Positions 48,887 through 56,493 of a stretch of DNA of 64,000 nucleotides are shown here, in pieces. Source of the DNA: Curtobacterium pusillum (GTDB lineage Bacteria; Actinomycetota; Actinomycetes; Actinomycetales; Microbacteriaceae); assembly GCF_007680845.1 (NCBI RefSeq), contig NZ_VEIY01000001.1:442227-506226 (forward strand). Reading direction: 5' to 3'. The notes under the pieces are model-generated. The model was not told the DNA's origin and did not search any database. It saw only the letters and a list, made by a program, of their open reading frames with translations. The stretch's first letter is position 1; the number at the start of each line of letters is the position of its first letter. Position numbers and translations under genes: made by a program.

Positions 48887-51351
48887 CGGCGACCGACGCG
48901 ACCCGGACCGCCGGGCGCGAGCCGCGCCTCCAGTCCGACGCCGGCCACCCCGTCGACAGCACCGACAGCACCACGACCGACCGCGCCACCGCGCTCCTCG
49001 CCGCGATGACGCTCGAGGAGAAGGCCGCCCAGCTGGTCGGCTACTGGCTCGACCAGAACGGTGTCGTCGCGCCGATGCAGGGCGAGATGGCGGCCCACCA
49101 GGACGCCGACGGCGGCCGCACCCTCGCCGACATCACCCGCCACGGCATCGGCCAGTTCACCCGCGTGTACGGCACCCGTCCGGTCGAACCGGACGAGCGC
49201 GCCGCGTGGCTGTGGGCCGAGCAGCGGCGGCTCAAGCGCGAGACGCGCCTCGGGATCCCGGCGCTCGTGCACGAGGAGTGCCTCACCGGCCTCGCCGCGT
49301 GGAAGGCCGCCACGTTCCCGACGCCGCTGGCGTGGGGCGCGGCGTTCGACCCGGACCTCGTCGAGCAGGTGGGGACGGCGATCGGCGCGTCCATGCGCAC
49401 GCTCGGCGTCCACCAGGGTCTCGCGCCCGTCCTCGACGTCATCCGCGACCCACGGTGGGGGCGCGTCGACGAGTGCATCGGCGAGGACCCGTACCTGGTC
49501 GGGACGATCGGCACGGCGTACGTCAAGGGGCTGCAGTCCACCGGGGTCGACGCGACGCTCAAGCACTTCCTCGGGTACTCGGCCTCGCAGGCCGGGCGGA
49601 ACCACGCGCCCGTGCACGCCGGACCGCGCGAGGTCGCCGACGTCTTCCTGCCGCCGTTCGAGATGGCGCTGCGGGACGGACCCGCACGGAGCGTGATGAA
49701 CTCGTACGCCGAGATCGACGGCGTGCCCGTCGCGGCGAACGGCGCCCTCCTCACCGACCTGCTCCGCGACCGGCTCGGGTTCGAGGGGACCGTCGTCGCG
49801 GACTACTTCTCGGTCGCCTTCCTCGAGGTCATGCACGGCATCGCCGCCGACCGCGGTGAGGCCGCCGAGCTCGCGCTGACCGCCGGGATCGACGTCGAAC
49901 TGCCCACCGGGGACGCCTACCTCGCGCCGCTGGTGGACCGCGTCCGAGCGGGCCTGGTGGACGAGGCGCTCGTCGACCGCGCCGTGCTCCGGGTGCTCCG
50001 GCAGAAGGAGCGCCTCGGGCTGCTCGACCCGTCGGCGTTCGAGGACGAGCCACCGACCGGCTTCGACCTCGACTCGCCGCTGCACCGCTCGCTCGCGCGA
50101 CAGCTCGCGGCACGGTCCCTCGTGCTGCTGTCGAACGAGTCCGCCGGGGGATCGTCCCCGGTCCTCCCGGTCCGCCCAGGTGCCACGGTCGCGCTGCTCG
50201 GCCCGAACGCCGACCGCGCGGAAGCGCTGCAGGGCTGCTACTCGTTCGCGAACCACGTGCTCGCCGGGTACCCCGAGCTCCCGCTCGGCTTCAGCATCCC
50301 CACGGTGCGTGAGGCGCTCACGGAAGCGCTCGGGTCCTCCGCCGTCCGGTACGCCGCCGGCTGCGCCGTCACCGGCGCCGACCGGTCCGGGTTCGCGGAC
50401 GCGGTCGCCGTCGCCACGGGGTCGGACGTCGCCGTGGTCGTCGTCGGCGACCAGGCCGGACTGTTCGGCCGCGGCACCGTCGGCGAGGGCAACGACACCG
50501 AGTCGCTCGACCTGCCCGGGGTGCAGCGCGAACTCGTCGAGGCGGTCGTCGCGACCGGCACCCCGACGGTCGTGGTGCTCCTCACCGGTCGGCCGTACGC
50601 CGTCGGCTGGGCGCTCGACGACCCCGCGACCGGACCCGCCGCGGTCGTGCAGGCGTTCTTCCCGGGCGAGGGCGGCGGCCTGGCCATCGCGGACCTGCTC
50701 ACCGGGGTCGCGTCGCCGTCCGGCCGCCTGCCGGTGTCGCTGCCGCGTGCCGCGGGAGCGCAGCCGTACACGTACCTCCACCCGCGCCTCGGCGGCCCGT
50801 CCGACGTGACGGCGACCGACTCGACGCCCGTGCGGCCGTTCGGGTTCGGTCTCGGGTACACCTCGTTCGGGTACACCGACCTCGTCGTCGACGAGTCGGT
50901 GAGCACGGACGGTGCGTTCGCCGCGACGGTGACCGTCACGAACACCGGGGAGCGCGCCGGCGAGGACGTCGTCCAGCTGTACGGGCACGACGTGCAGGGG
51001 TCGGTCACGCGGCCCCTCGTCCAGTTGATCGGCTACGCCCGCGTCGCGCTCGGCGCGGGGGAGTCGGCCCGGCTGCGGTTCAGGGTGCCCGTGCAGCGGT
51101 TCGCGTTCAGCGACCGCGCGATGCAGCGGGTCGTGGAACCGGGGGACGTGCAGGTGTGGGTCGCGTCGCACGCGGCGGCGTCTCGGCCGGGAGGCACGGT
51201 GCACGCCGACGGGATCGTCGCGGTCGGTCGTGGGTCGGGTCCACGGCCCGTGCCCGGCTCGGCGACGGACCGTGCGGTCGTGCGGGTCACCGGTCCGGTG
51301 CGCGAGGTGCAGGCGTCCGACGAGCGGGTCGTCACGTGGGAGCGCGTCTAG
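48883..51351 (+). CDS. Glycoside hydrolase family 3 (beta-glucosidase/xylosidase type)
   Basis: 822 residues, no signal peptide, so it acts in the cytoplasm on imported oligosaccharides. Domains: an N-terminal tail, the (beta/alpha)8 barrel (MTLEEKAAQLVG, GVHQGLAPVLDVIRDPRWGR, KHFLGYS), nucleophile Asp307 in VVADYFSV, the alpha/beta sandwich domain (about 400-610) and a C-terminal fibronectin III-like domain (ATVTVTNTGERAGEDVVQLY). The ATG overlaps the permease stop. In the tail, REPRLQSD is encoded by DNA with 15 bases identical to an arm of the intergenic palindrome. Glucosidase or xylosidase specificity cannot be fixed. Confidence 0.92.
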   Translation: MTATDATRTAGREPRLQSDAGHPVDSTDSTTTDRATALLAAMTLEEKAAQLVGYWLDQNGVVAPMQGEMAAHQDADGGRTLADITRHGIGQFTRVYGTRPVEPDERAAWLWAEQRRLKRETRLGIPALVHEECLTGLAAWKAATFPTPLAWGAAFDPDLVEQVGTAIGASMRTLGVHQGLAPVLDVIRDPRWGRVDECIGEDPYLVGTIGTAYVKGLQSTGVDATLKHFLGYSASQAGRNHAPVHAGPREVADVFLPPFEMALRDGPARSVMNSYAEIDGVPVAANGALLTDLLRDRLGFEGTVVADYFSVAFLEVMHGIAADRGEAAELALTAGIDVELPTGDAYLAPLVDRVRAGLVDEALVDRAVLRVLRQKERLGLLDPSAFEDEPPTGFDLDSPLHRSLARQLAARSLVLLSNESAGGSSPVLPVRPGATVALLGPNADRAEALQGCYSFANHVLAGYPELPLGFSIPTVREALTEALGSSAVRYAAGCAVTGADRSGFADAVAVATGSDVAVVVVGDQAGLFGRGTVGEGNDTESLDLPGVQRELVEAVVATGTPTVVVLLTGRPYAVGWALDDPATGPAAVVQAFFPGEGGGLAIADLLTGVASPSGRLPVSLPRAAGAQPYTYLHPRLGGPSDVTATDSTPVRPFGFGLGYTSFGYTDLVVDESVSTDGAFAATVTVTNTGERAGEDVVQLYGHDVQGSVTRPLVQLIGYARVALGAGESARLRFRVPVQRFAFSDRAMQRVVEPGDVQVWVASHAAASRPGGTVHADGIVAVGRGSGPRPVPGSATDRAVVRVTGPVREVQASDERVVTWERV

Positions 51352-51358
51352 CGAACGG

Positions 51359-51388
51359 TTGCGAACTGGTTTCCATGGAAACTAGATT
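51359..51388 (+). promoter_or_regulatory. MarR promoter with GTTTCCATGGAAAC palindrome
   Basis: TTGCGA (51359-51364), 18 bases, TAGATT (51383-51388), then 6 bases to the ATG. The perfect 14-base palindrome (51369-51382) fills the spacer and touches the -10, so its binder would block RNA polymerase. Autoregulation by the MarR is inference. Confidence 0.75.
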
Positions 51389-51394
51389 GGGACC

Positions 51395-51856
51395 ATGAGG
51401 TCCGGGTCAGCGCGTCTGCGATCGCTCTTCGACGCGCTGATCCGGGCCGAGACCGAGGTCTGGTCGGACGTCGACGCCGAGATGGTCGCCGTGTGCGGCG
51501 TGCCGCTGAGCCGGTTCGAGCCGATGTCGGTCATGGACGCGACGCCGGACTGCCGGGTGGCGGACATCGCCGACGCGCTCTCGATCACCCGAGGCGGGGC
51601 GAGCAAGCTCGTCGAGCGGATCCGTGCCGACGGTCTCTGCGAGCGCCTCGCGAACCCGGACGACGGCCGCTCGTGGTTCTTCGTGCTCACGCCGGCCGGC
51701 GTCGAGGTGCTCGCCGGCGCGCGTGCCGCGTTCGACGCGGCGCTCGACCGACGCCTCGGCGACCGACTGGGACCCGCCGAGGTGGACCAGGCCGAACGAC
51801 TGCTCCGCGCGCTCCGTCGTGGGCCCGCGGACGAACGAGAGGAACGAACCCGATGA
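51395..51856 (+). CDS. MarR-family transcriptional regulator
   Basis: 153 residues. Winged helix: VADIADALSITRGGASKLVE then RIRADGLCERLANPDDGRSW. Two Cys before the recognition helix (AVCGVPL and PDCRVAD) might sense redox state, a guess. The reductase gene overlaps its stop (ATGA), so regulator and enzyme are made from one leaderless message with a self-operator. Confidence 0.88.
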   Translation: MRSGSARLRSLFDALIRAETEVWSDVDAEMVAVCGVPLSRFEPMSVMDATPDCRVADIADALSITRGGASKLVERIRADGLCERLANPDDGRSWFFVLTPAGVEVLAGARAAFDAALDRRLGDRLGPAEVDQAERLLRALRRGPADEREERTR

Positions 51857-52827
51857 AGGCAGCCTGGTACGACGAGCAGGGACCGGCGGGGGACGTCCTC
51901 CGCACCGGCGAGGTCGCGACACCCGAGCCCGGCGCCGGCGAGGTCCGCGTCCGGCTCACCCGCTCGGGCATCAACCCCGGCGACACGAAGAAGCGCGAGG
52001 GCTGGCTCGGGTCGGCGATGCCGTACCCGCGGGTGGTCCCGCACAGCGACGGCGCCGGCGTGGTCGACCTGGTCGGCGACGGGGTCCCCGGCGCCCTGGC
52101 CGGCACGCGCGTCGCCGTGTACGGGGCGCAGTCGTACCGGCAGTACGGCACCGCTGCCGAGTACGTCGTCGTCCCCGCGGGGCTCGCCGTCCCGCTGCCG
52201 GACGGGGTCGACGACGACGTCGCGGCGGCGCTCGGCATCCCCGGGGTCACCGCGCACCGTGCGGTGTTCGCCGACGGGTCCGTCCGGGGCAAGACCGTGC
52301 TCGTGCAGGGCGTCCGCGGGGCGGTGGGGTCGATCGCGGCGCAGCTCGCGGTCGCCGACGGCGCGACCGTCGTCGGGACGGTCCGCCGCACCGCCGACCT
52401 CGACGGGGTCGCGTTCCCCGGGGTGAACGTCGTCGCGCTCGACACGGACCCGGCCGCTGCGATCCGGGCGATCGCACCGGACGGAGTCGACCGGGTCGTC
52501 GAGGTCGCGCTCGACGCGAACGCCGACCTCGATGCCGCGGTGATCGCGAACGACGGGGTCATCGCCACGTACTTCGCACGCGGGGAGCGGGTCGACCTGC
52601 CGTTCCCGCCGCTGCTGTTCGCCAACGTCCTCGTCCGGTTCCTCGGGAGCGACGACTTCGCCGCGGACGTCAAGCGCCGGGCGATGGAGGACCTGGTCGC
52701 CGCGGCGGACCGGGGCGAGCTGTCGGTGACGATCGGAACCGTCCTGCCGTTGTCCGAGGTCGCGGCCGCGCACGACCTGGTCGATGCCGGTCGTGGGGGC
52801 CGGGTGCTGCTCGACACCGGTCGCTGA
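51853..52827 (+). CDS. NADPH:quinone reductase-like medium-chain dehydrogenase
   Basis: 324 residues. AAWYDEQGPAGDVLRTGEV and RSGINPGDTKKREG are typical of the zinc-free quinone oxidoreductase group of the MDR superfamily. The cofactor loop is VLVQGVRGAVGSIAAQLA, a variant of the AxxGxxG motif, and no zinc-binding Cys cluster is seen. It is coupled to the MarR gene upstream, whose ligand may be a quinone or other electrophile (inference). Confidence 0.9.
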   Translation: MKAAWYDEQGPAGDVLRTGEVATPEPGAGEVRVRLTRSGINPGDTKKREGWLGSAMPYPRVVPHSDGAGVVDLVGDGVPGALAGTRVAVYGAQSYRQYGTAAEYVVVPAGLAVPLPDGVDDDVAAALGIPGVTAHRAVFADGSVRGKTVLVQGVRGAVGSIAAQLAVADGATVVGTVRRTADLDGVAFPGVNVVALDTDPAAAIRAIAPDGVDRVVEVALDANADLDAAVIANDGVIATYFARGERVDLPFPPLLFANVLVRFLGSDDFAADVKRRAMEDLVAAADRGELSVTIGTVLPLSEVAAAHDLVDAGRGGRVLLDTGR

Positions 52828-52862
52828 CGCCGGGGGCGGCGGCGCGCATCGAGCGGTCTTGC

Positions 52863-53654
52863 TCAGAGCATCGCGGTCAGGACCCCGCCGTCCGCCCGGA
52901 CCGCCGCGCCGTTCGTCGCCGAGGACAGCGGACTCGCCAGGTAGGCGACCAGGTGCGCGATCTCCTCGGGCGCGATGAACCGTTCGAGCAGCGTCGTCCG
53001 GTTCTGGCCGATCACCGCCGCCCGCACCGCCTCGACCGGAGCGGACTGCGCTGCCGCGACCGACTCAACCGCCGAGGCGACCCCGTCCGACCAGGTCGGA
53101 CCGCCCAGCACCGTGTTGACCGTGACGCCGGTCCCGCGGGTGCGCTTCGCGAGGCCGTTCCCGAGCGCGATCACCGCCGCCTTCGTCACGCCGTAGTGGA
53201 CCATGTCGACGGGCACGTTCACGCCGGACTCGCTGCTGATGAACACGATGCGACCCCACCCGCGGTCGAGCATCGGGCCGAGGAGGGCGCGGGACAGCCG
53301 GACGCCGCTCATCAGGTTGACGTCGAGGTACCGGGCCCACTCGTCGTCGTCGACCGACTCGAAGTCCGCCAGGCCGAACAGCCCGACGTTGTTCACGAGG
53401 ACGTCGATCTCGGGCAGGCGTCCGAGGAGCGCGTCCACCTGCTCCGCGTCGCCGAGGTCGGCGGCGGCGCCGGACACCTTCGCGCCGGGCTGAGCGCTCC
53501 GCAGCCGTGCCACCGCGGCGTCCACCCGGTCCGGGTCCCGGCCGTTCAGCACCACCCGGGCGCCCTCCGCCGCCAGGGTGGCCGCGATCGCGTACCCGAT
53601 GCCCTGCGTCGACCCGCTGACGAAGGCCGTCCTGCCGATGAGTCCGAGGTCCAT
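52863..53654 (-). CDS. Short-chain dehydrogenase/reductase
   Basis: 263 residues. Cofactor motif VSGSTQGIGYAIA, NVG variant of NNAG (NNVGLFG), and active site ISSESG then YGVTK. The Arg in LNGRDPDRV after the second strand suggests NADP(H). TNGAAVRADGGVLTAML is the usual C-terminus. AGGAGC precedes the ATG. It is divergent from the MarR at 53744, with strong dyads between that probably control both. Confidence 0.92.
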   Translation of the reverse strand: MDLGLIGRTAFVSGSTQGIGYAIAATLAAEGARVVLNGRDPDRVDAAVARLRSAQPGAKVSGAAADLGDAEQVDALLGRLPEIDVLVNNVGLFGLADFESVDDDEWARYLDVNLMSGVRLSRALLGPMLDRGWGRIVFISSESGVNVPVDMVHYGVTKAAVIALGNGLAKRTRGTGVTVNTVLGGPTWSDGVASAVESVAAAQSAPVEAVRAAVIGQNRTTLLERFIAPEEIAHLVAYLASPLSSATNGAAVRADGGVLTAML

Positions 53655-53675
53655 GTCCGCTCCTGTCCGTCCTTG

Positions 53676-53737
53676 ACTTGCTCAGGCAAGTGACAGTACG
53701 CAGCCTGACTTGCCTGAGCAAGTCAGGCTGCTAGCAT
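53676..53737. promoter_or_regulatory. Two ACTTGC-N4-GCAAGT operators in the SDR/MarR promoter
   Basis: Site 1 is ACTTGCTCAGGCAAGT (53676-53691). Site 2, ACTTGCCTGAGCAAGT (53708-53723), is the core of a longer palindrome, 53701-53730, with perfect 13-base arms around 4 bases. Minus-strand promoter for the SDR: TTGCTC, 17 bases, TACTGT (53693-53698). Plus-strand TAGCAT (53732-53737) is 6 bases before the MarR GTG. Centres are 32 bp apart. Confidence 0.82.
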
Positions 53738-53743
53738 CGACAC

Positions 53744-54235
53744 GTGCCCGACCCTGACGGACCCGGATCGCTGACCGCTGAGCAGCGCGAGGTGTGGGCT
53801 GCCCTCGCGACCCTGCTCGAGCGGCTCCCGACCGCGCTGGACGCGCAACTCCAGGCCGACAGCGGTGTGACGCACTTCGAGCACGGCATCCTGTTCGCCC
53901 TCGACAGCGCGCCCGACCGGGTGCTCCGGCTGAGCGTCCTCGCCGGGTACGCGAGCTGCACGCTCTCGCGGTTGTCCCGCGCCGTGACCAGGCTCGAGGG
54001 GAAGGGGTGGGTCCACCGTGTCGTCGACCCCGCTGACGGGCGCTTCACCCTGGCCGAGCTCACCGACGCCGGTCACGAGCAGGTCGTCGCCGCCACCCCT
54101 GGGCACGAGGCACTCGTCCGCCGGGTCGTGTTCGACGCGCTCACCCCGACCCAGGTGCGCCAGCTCGGCGCGATCAGCCGGCGCATCGCCGAGACCGTGG
54201 ACGGCGCGCCGGTCTGGACGCCGCCCGCCCGCTGA
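53744..54235 (+). CDS. MarR-family transcriptional regulator
   Basis: 163 residues from a GTG that lies 6 bases after TAGCAT. Winged helix: LSVLAGYASCTLSRLSRAVT then RLEGKGWVHRVVDPADGRFT. It is divergent from the SDR gene, with two palindromes that it probably binds. A palindrome repeat follows the stop. Confidence 0.88.
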   Translation: MPDPDGPGSLTAEQREVWAALATLLERLPTALDAQLQADSGVTHFEHGILFALDSAPDRVLRLSVLAGYASCTLSRLSRAVTRLEGKGWVHRVVDPADGRFTLAELTDAGHEQVVAATPGHEALVRRVVFDALTPTQVRQLGAISRRIAETVDGAPVWTPPAR

Positions 54236-54242
54236 TCCCTGG

Positions 54243-54286
54243 CGGACTGGAGGCGCGGTGCGGGCCCGCACCGCGCCTCCAGTCCG
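54243..54286. repeat. Intergenic palindrome, copy 9 (CTGG variant)
   Basis: CGGACTGGAGGCGCGGTGC pairs with its complement around the central GGGCCC, 8 bases after the MarR stop. Sequence is almost identical to copies 1 and 8. Confidence 0.9.
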
Positions 54287-54335
54287 TCAGCAGTGCCGGA
54301 CCACCGCGTCCCGCGACCGGTGGCAGGGTGGTCGG

Positions 54336-54776
54336 ATGGGGAGCATCCGGAACATCGCCGTCGGCCTGCCGGTCAAGGACGGGCACGTGCTCGTGTCGGA
54401 GTCGGTCGACCGGGTCCGCGGGCTCCGGTTCCATCGAGCCGTCGGCGGCGGCATCGAGTTCGGGGAGCTGGCGGTCGAGGCGCTCCGCCGGGAGTTCCGT
54501 GAGGAGCTCGAGGTCGAGCTCGACGCGGCCGAGCCCCTCGGGGTGCTCGAGAACCTGTTCGTGTACGAGGGCGTGCCGGGACACGAGGTCGTGCACGTCT
54601 TCACGGTCCGTTCCGCGGCGCTCGACGCGGTGCCGCTCGAGGCCGAGCTCGTCGTGCTCGATGAGGGGAGCCCGGTGCGGTGGGTGCCCGTCGACACCAC
54701 GACACCTGTGTTCCCCGAGGGCATCCTCGACCTGCTCGCGCGCCACCCGCCCCGGTTCGGTCCGGGCACCCGCTGA
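54336..54776 (+). CDS. Nudix hydrolase
   Basis: 146 residues from the ATG at 54336. The Nudix box is complete: GGGIEFGELAVEALRREF continuing REELEV, matching Gx5Ex7REUxEExGU except Val in place of the last Gly. Such enzymes hydrolyse nucleoside-diphosphate-linked compounds with Mg2+. The substrate is not determinable. CAGGGT lies 6 bases before the ATG and may be a weak leaderless -10. Confidence 0.88.
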   Translation: MGSIRNIAVGLPVKDGHVLVSESVDRVRGLRFHRAVGGGIEFGELAVEALRREFREELEVELDAAEPLGVLENLFVYEGVPGHEVVHVFTVRSAALDAVPLEAELVVLDEGSPVRWVPVDTTTPVFPEGILDLLARHPPRFGPGTR

Positions 54777-54793
54777 TCGGTACGGTGGTCGCC

Positions 54794-55369
54794 ATGGCCA
54801 GTTTCACGCCCCCCGCCAGCGATGCGATGCGCGCACGGCTGCTGCTCGCGTCACGGGACGAGTTCGCGGCCGCCGGGCTCGCCGGCGCCCGGCTCGAGCG
54901 GATCACCGCGGCGGCGGCGAGCAACAAGGCGCAGGTCTTCCACTACTTCGGCAGCAAGGAGGGCCTGTTCGACGCCCTCGTCGCCCAGACCGTGACCGAG
55001 ACGTTCGACGAGGTCCCGCTCGACACCGCCGACCTGCCGGAGTGGGCCGGGCGCCTGCACGACGCCGCGGTCCGACGGCCCTGGGGTCCCCGACTGCTGA
55101 CCTGGCACCGGCTCGAACGCGGTCGGGTCGCTCCGCTCGAGGCGATCGTGGAGCGGAACGCCGCCGCCGTCGCCGAGGTCGAGCGCGCCCAGCGTGCGGG
55201 TGTCCTGCCGCGGGCGTACCGTCCGGCGGTGCTGCTCGGGCTCGTCCTGCACCTCGCCGCGTTCTGGAGCGATGCCTCACCGGAGTTCGACGCGCTCACG
55301 GGCGCGGTGGTCCCGGCGCGCCGACGCCAGGTCGTGGTCGACGCGGTCACCGCCCTGCTCGGCCGCTGA
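54794..55369 (+). CDS. TetR-family transcriptional regulator
   Basis: 191 residues. DNA-binding part: LLLASRDEFAAAGLAGARLE then RITAAAASNKAQVFHYFGSK. It is a paralogue of the TetR at 11516. TACGGT (54781-54786) stands 7 bases before the ATG, just after the Nudix stop, so it has its own leaderless promoter. No divergent partner is present, and the target is unknown. Confidence 0.87.
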   Translation: MASFTPPASDAMRARLLLASRDEFAAAGLAGARLERITAAAASNKAQVFHYFGSKEGLFDALVAQTVTETFDEVPLDTADLPEWAGRLHDAAVRRPWGPRLLTWHRLERGRVAPLEAIVERNAAAVAEVERAQRAGVLPRAYRPAVLLGLVLHLAAFWSDASPEFDALTGAVVPARRRQVVVDAVTALLGR

Positions 55370-55384
55370 CGGGCCCCGCCCGGG

Positions 55385-56374
55385 TCAGCCGATCCGAGCG
55401 CGGAGGAACGCCGCCTGACGCTCCCAGTGCGCGAACCCGCCGCCCTCGTGGCCGTTGTAGGGGTAGACCTCGATGGCCGTGTCGGCGGACCCCAGTGCGT
55501 TGTACGCCGCGAAGGTCGTCCGCGGCGGCACGACGTCGTCCATGAGCGCCACCGAGAACAGCGCGGGCGCGGTGATCCCGGCGGCGAAGTGCACCCCGTC
55601 GAAGTAGGCGGCGGTGCGCCACACGGTGTCGACCGCGTCACGGTGGACCGACAGGTACTGCGCGAGCTCGAGGTAGGGGCCGCCGACGGCGACGGCGGTG
55701 CCGTTCTCCCAGTCGCTGAGGAACGCGACGTCGGGCAGCACGGCGACGAGCGGCCCGGTGTGCGCCTCGACGAGGGCGGCCGCGGCGATCGTGATCCCGC
55801 CGCCCTGGCTCCCGCCGGTCAGTGCGATGCGGTCCGGGTCGACGCCGGGGAGCGTCCGGACGGCGTCGACGAGCCGGACGGCGTCGGTGTACACGCGCCG
55901 GTAGTAGTGGTCGGCGGGGGAGTCGATGCCGGCGGTCATCCACCCGCCGATGTGCGGCCCCGAGCCGTGCGGGTCGGGGGTGTCCCCGCCGGAACCCCAG
56001 CCGCTGCCCTGCCCGCGGGTGTCCATGACCACGTGCACGTACCCGGCGAGGGCCCACGCGACCCGTTCGCCCGGCAGTCCGCGGCCGCCGTTGTAGCCGA
56101 GGAACTCGACGACGACGGGCAGGGGGCCCGACGCCCCGACCGGGCGGGAGACCCAGGCCCGCACCGGGTCGCCGGCGAATCCCGGGAAGGTCAGGTCCTC
56201 GATGACGAGCCCGGTGACCGGGGTGTCCGCGGCCTCGAGCAGCGGTTCGGTCCCGGTGTCCGCGGCCCGGGCGCCGGCGATGGTGTCGGCCCAGAACGCG
56301 TCGAAGTCGTCGGGGCGCCGCAGCGTCGGCCGGTACTCCCGGAGCTGGTCGAGCGGGAGATCGGTGAACGGCAT
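55385..56374 (-). CDS. Carbohydrate esterase family 7 acetyl esterase (acetylxylan/cephalosporin-C type)
   Basis: 329 residues from the ATG at 56374, preceded by GGAGG. PFTDLPLDQLREYRPTLRRP with DDFDAFW is the typical CE7 N-terminus. The alpha/beta-hydrolase triad is visible: Ser in GGSQGG near 187, Asp in MDDVVPP near 278, His in NGHEGGG near 306. VMDTRGQGSGW is the CE7 RGQ motif. No signal peptide, so it removes acetyl groups from imported xylo-oligosaccharides. It lies downstream of xylB on the same strand. Confidence 0.92.
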   Translation of the reverse strand: MPFTDLPLDQLREYRPTLRRPDDFDAFWADTIAGARAADTGTEPLLEAADTPVTGLVIEDLTFPGFAGDPVRAWVSRPVGASGPLPVVVEFLGYNGGRGLPGERVAWALAGYVHVVMDTRGQGSGWGSGGDTPDPHGSGPHIGGWMTAGIDSPADHYYRRVYTDAVRLVDAVRTLPGVDPDRIALTGGSQGGGITIAAAALVEAHTGPLVAVLPDVAFLSDWENGTAVAVGGPYLELAQYLSVHRDAVDTVWRTAAYFDGVHFAAGITAPALFSVALMDDVVPPRTTFAAYNALGSADTAIEVYPYNGHEGGGFAHWERQAAFLRARIG

Positions 56375-56412
56375 GGGGCCTCCAGGCATCGTGTGTGGGT
56401 GGTACCCGCACG

Positions 56413-56457
56413 GATCGGGCGTACCCGGTCGATCGTTCCGACCAGGTATGCCCGATC
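56413..56457. promoter_or_regulatory. Nested inverted repeats upstream of the CE7 gene
   Basis: GATCGGGCGTACC (56413-56425) pairs with GGTATGCCCGATC (56445-56457) with one mismatch. An inner pair, GGTCG (56427-56431) and CGACC (56439-56443), lies inside. The element sits in the 119-base gap between xylB and the CE7 gene and could be an operator or an RNA hairpin. Confidence 0.55.
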
Positions 56458-56493
56458 GTGCCAGGCATCGCGGACGTCGTCCCGGCGGGACGG

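Noticed and set aside
48685..51204. An 839-codon minus-strand frame opposite the GH3 gene
   Set aside because: Shadow; the GH3 gene has complete catalytic motifs.
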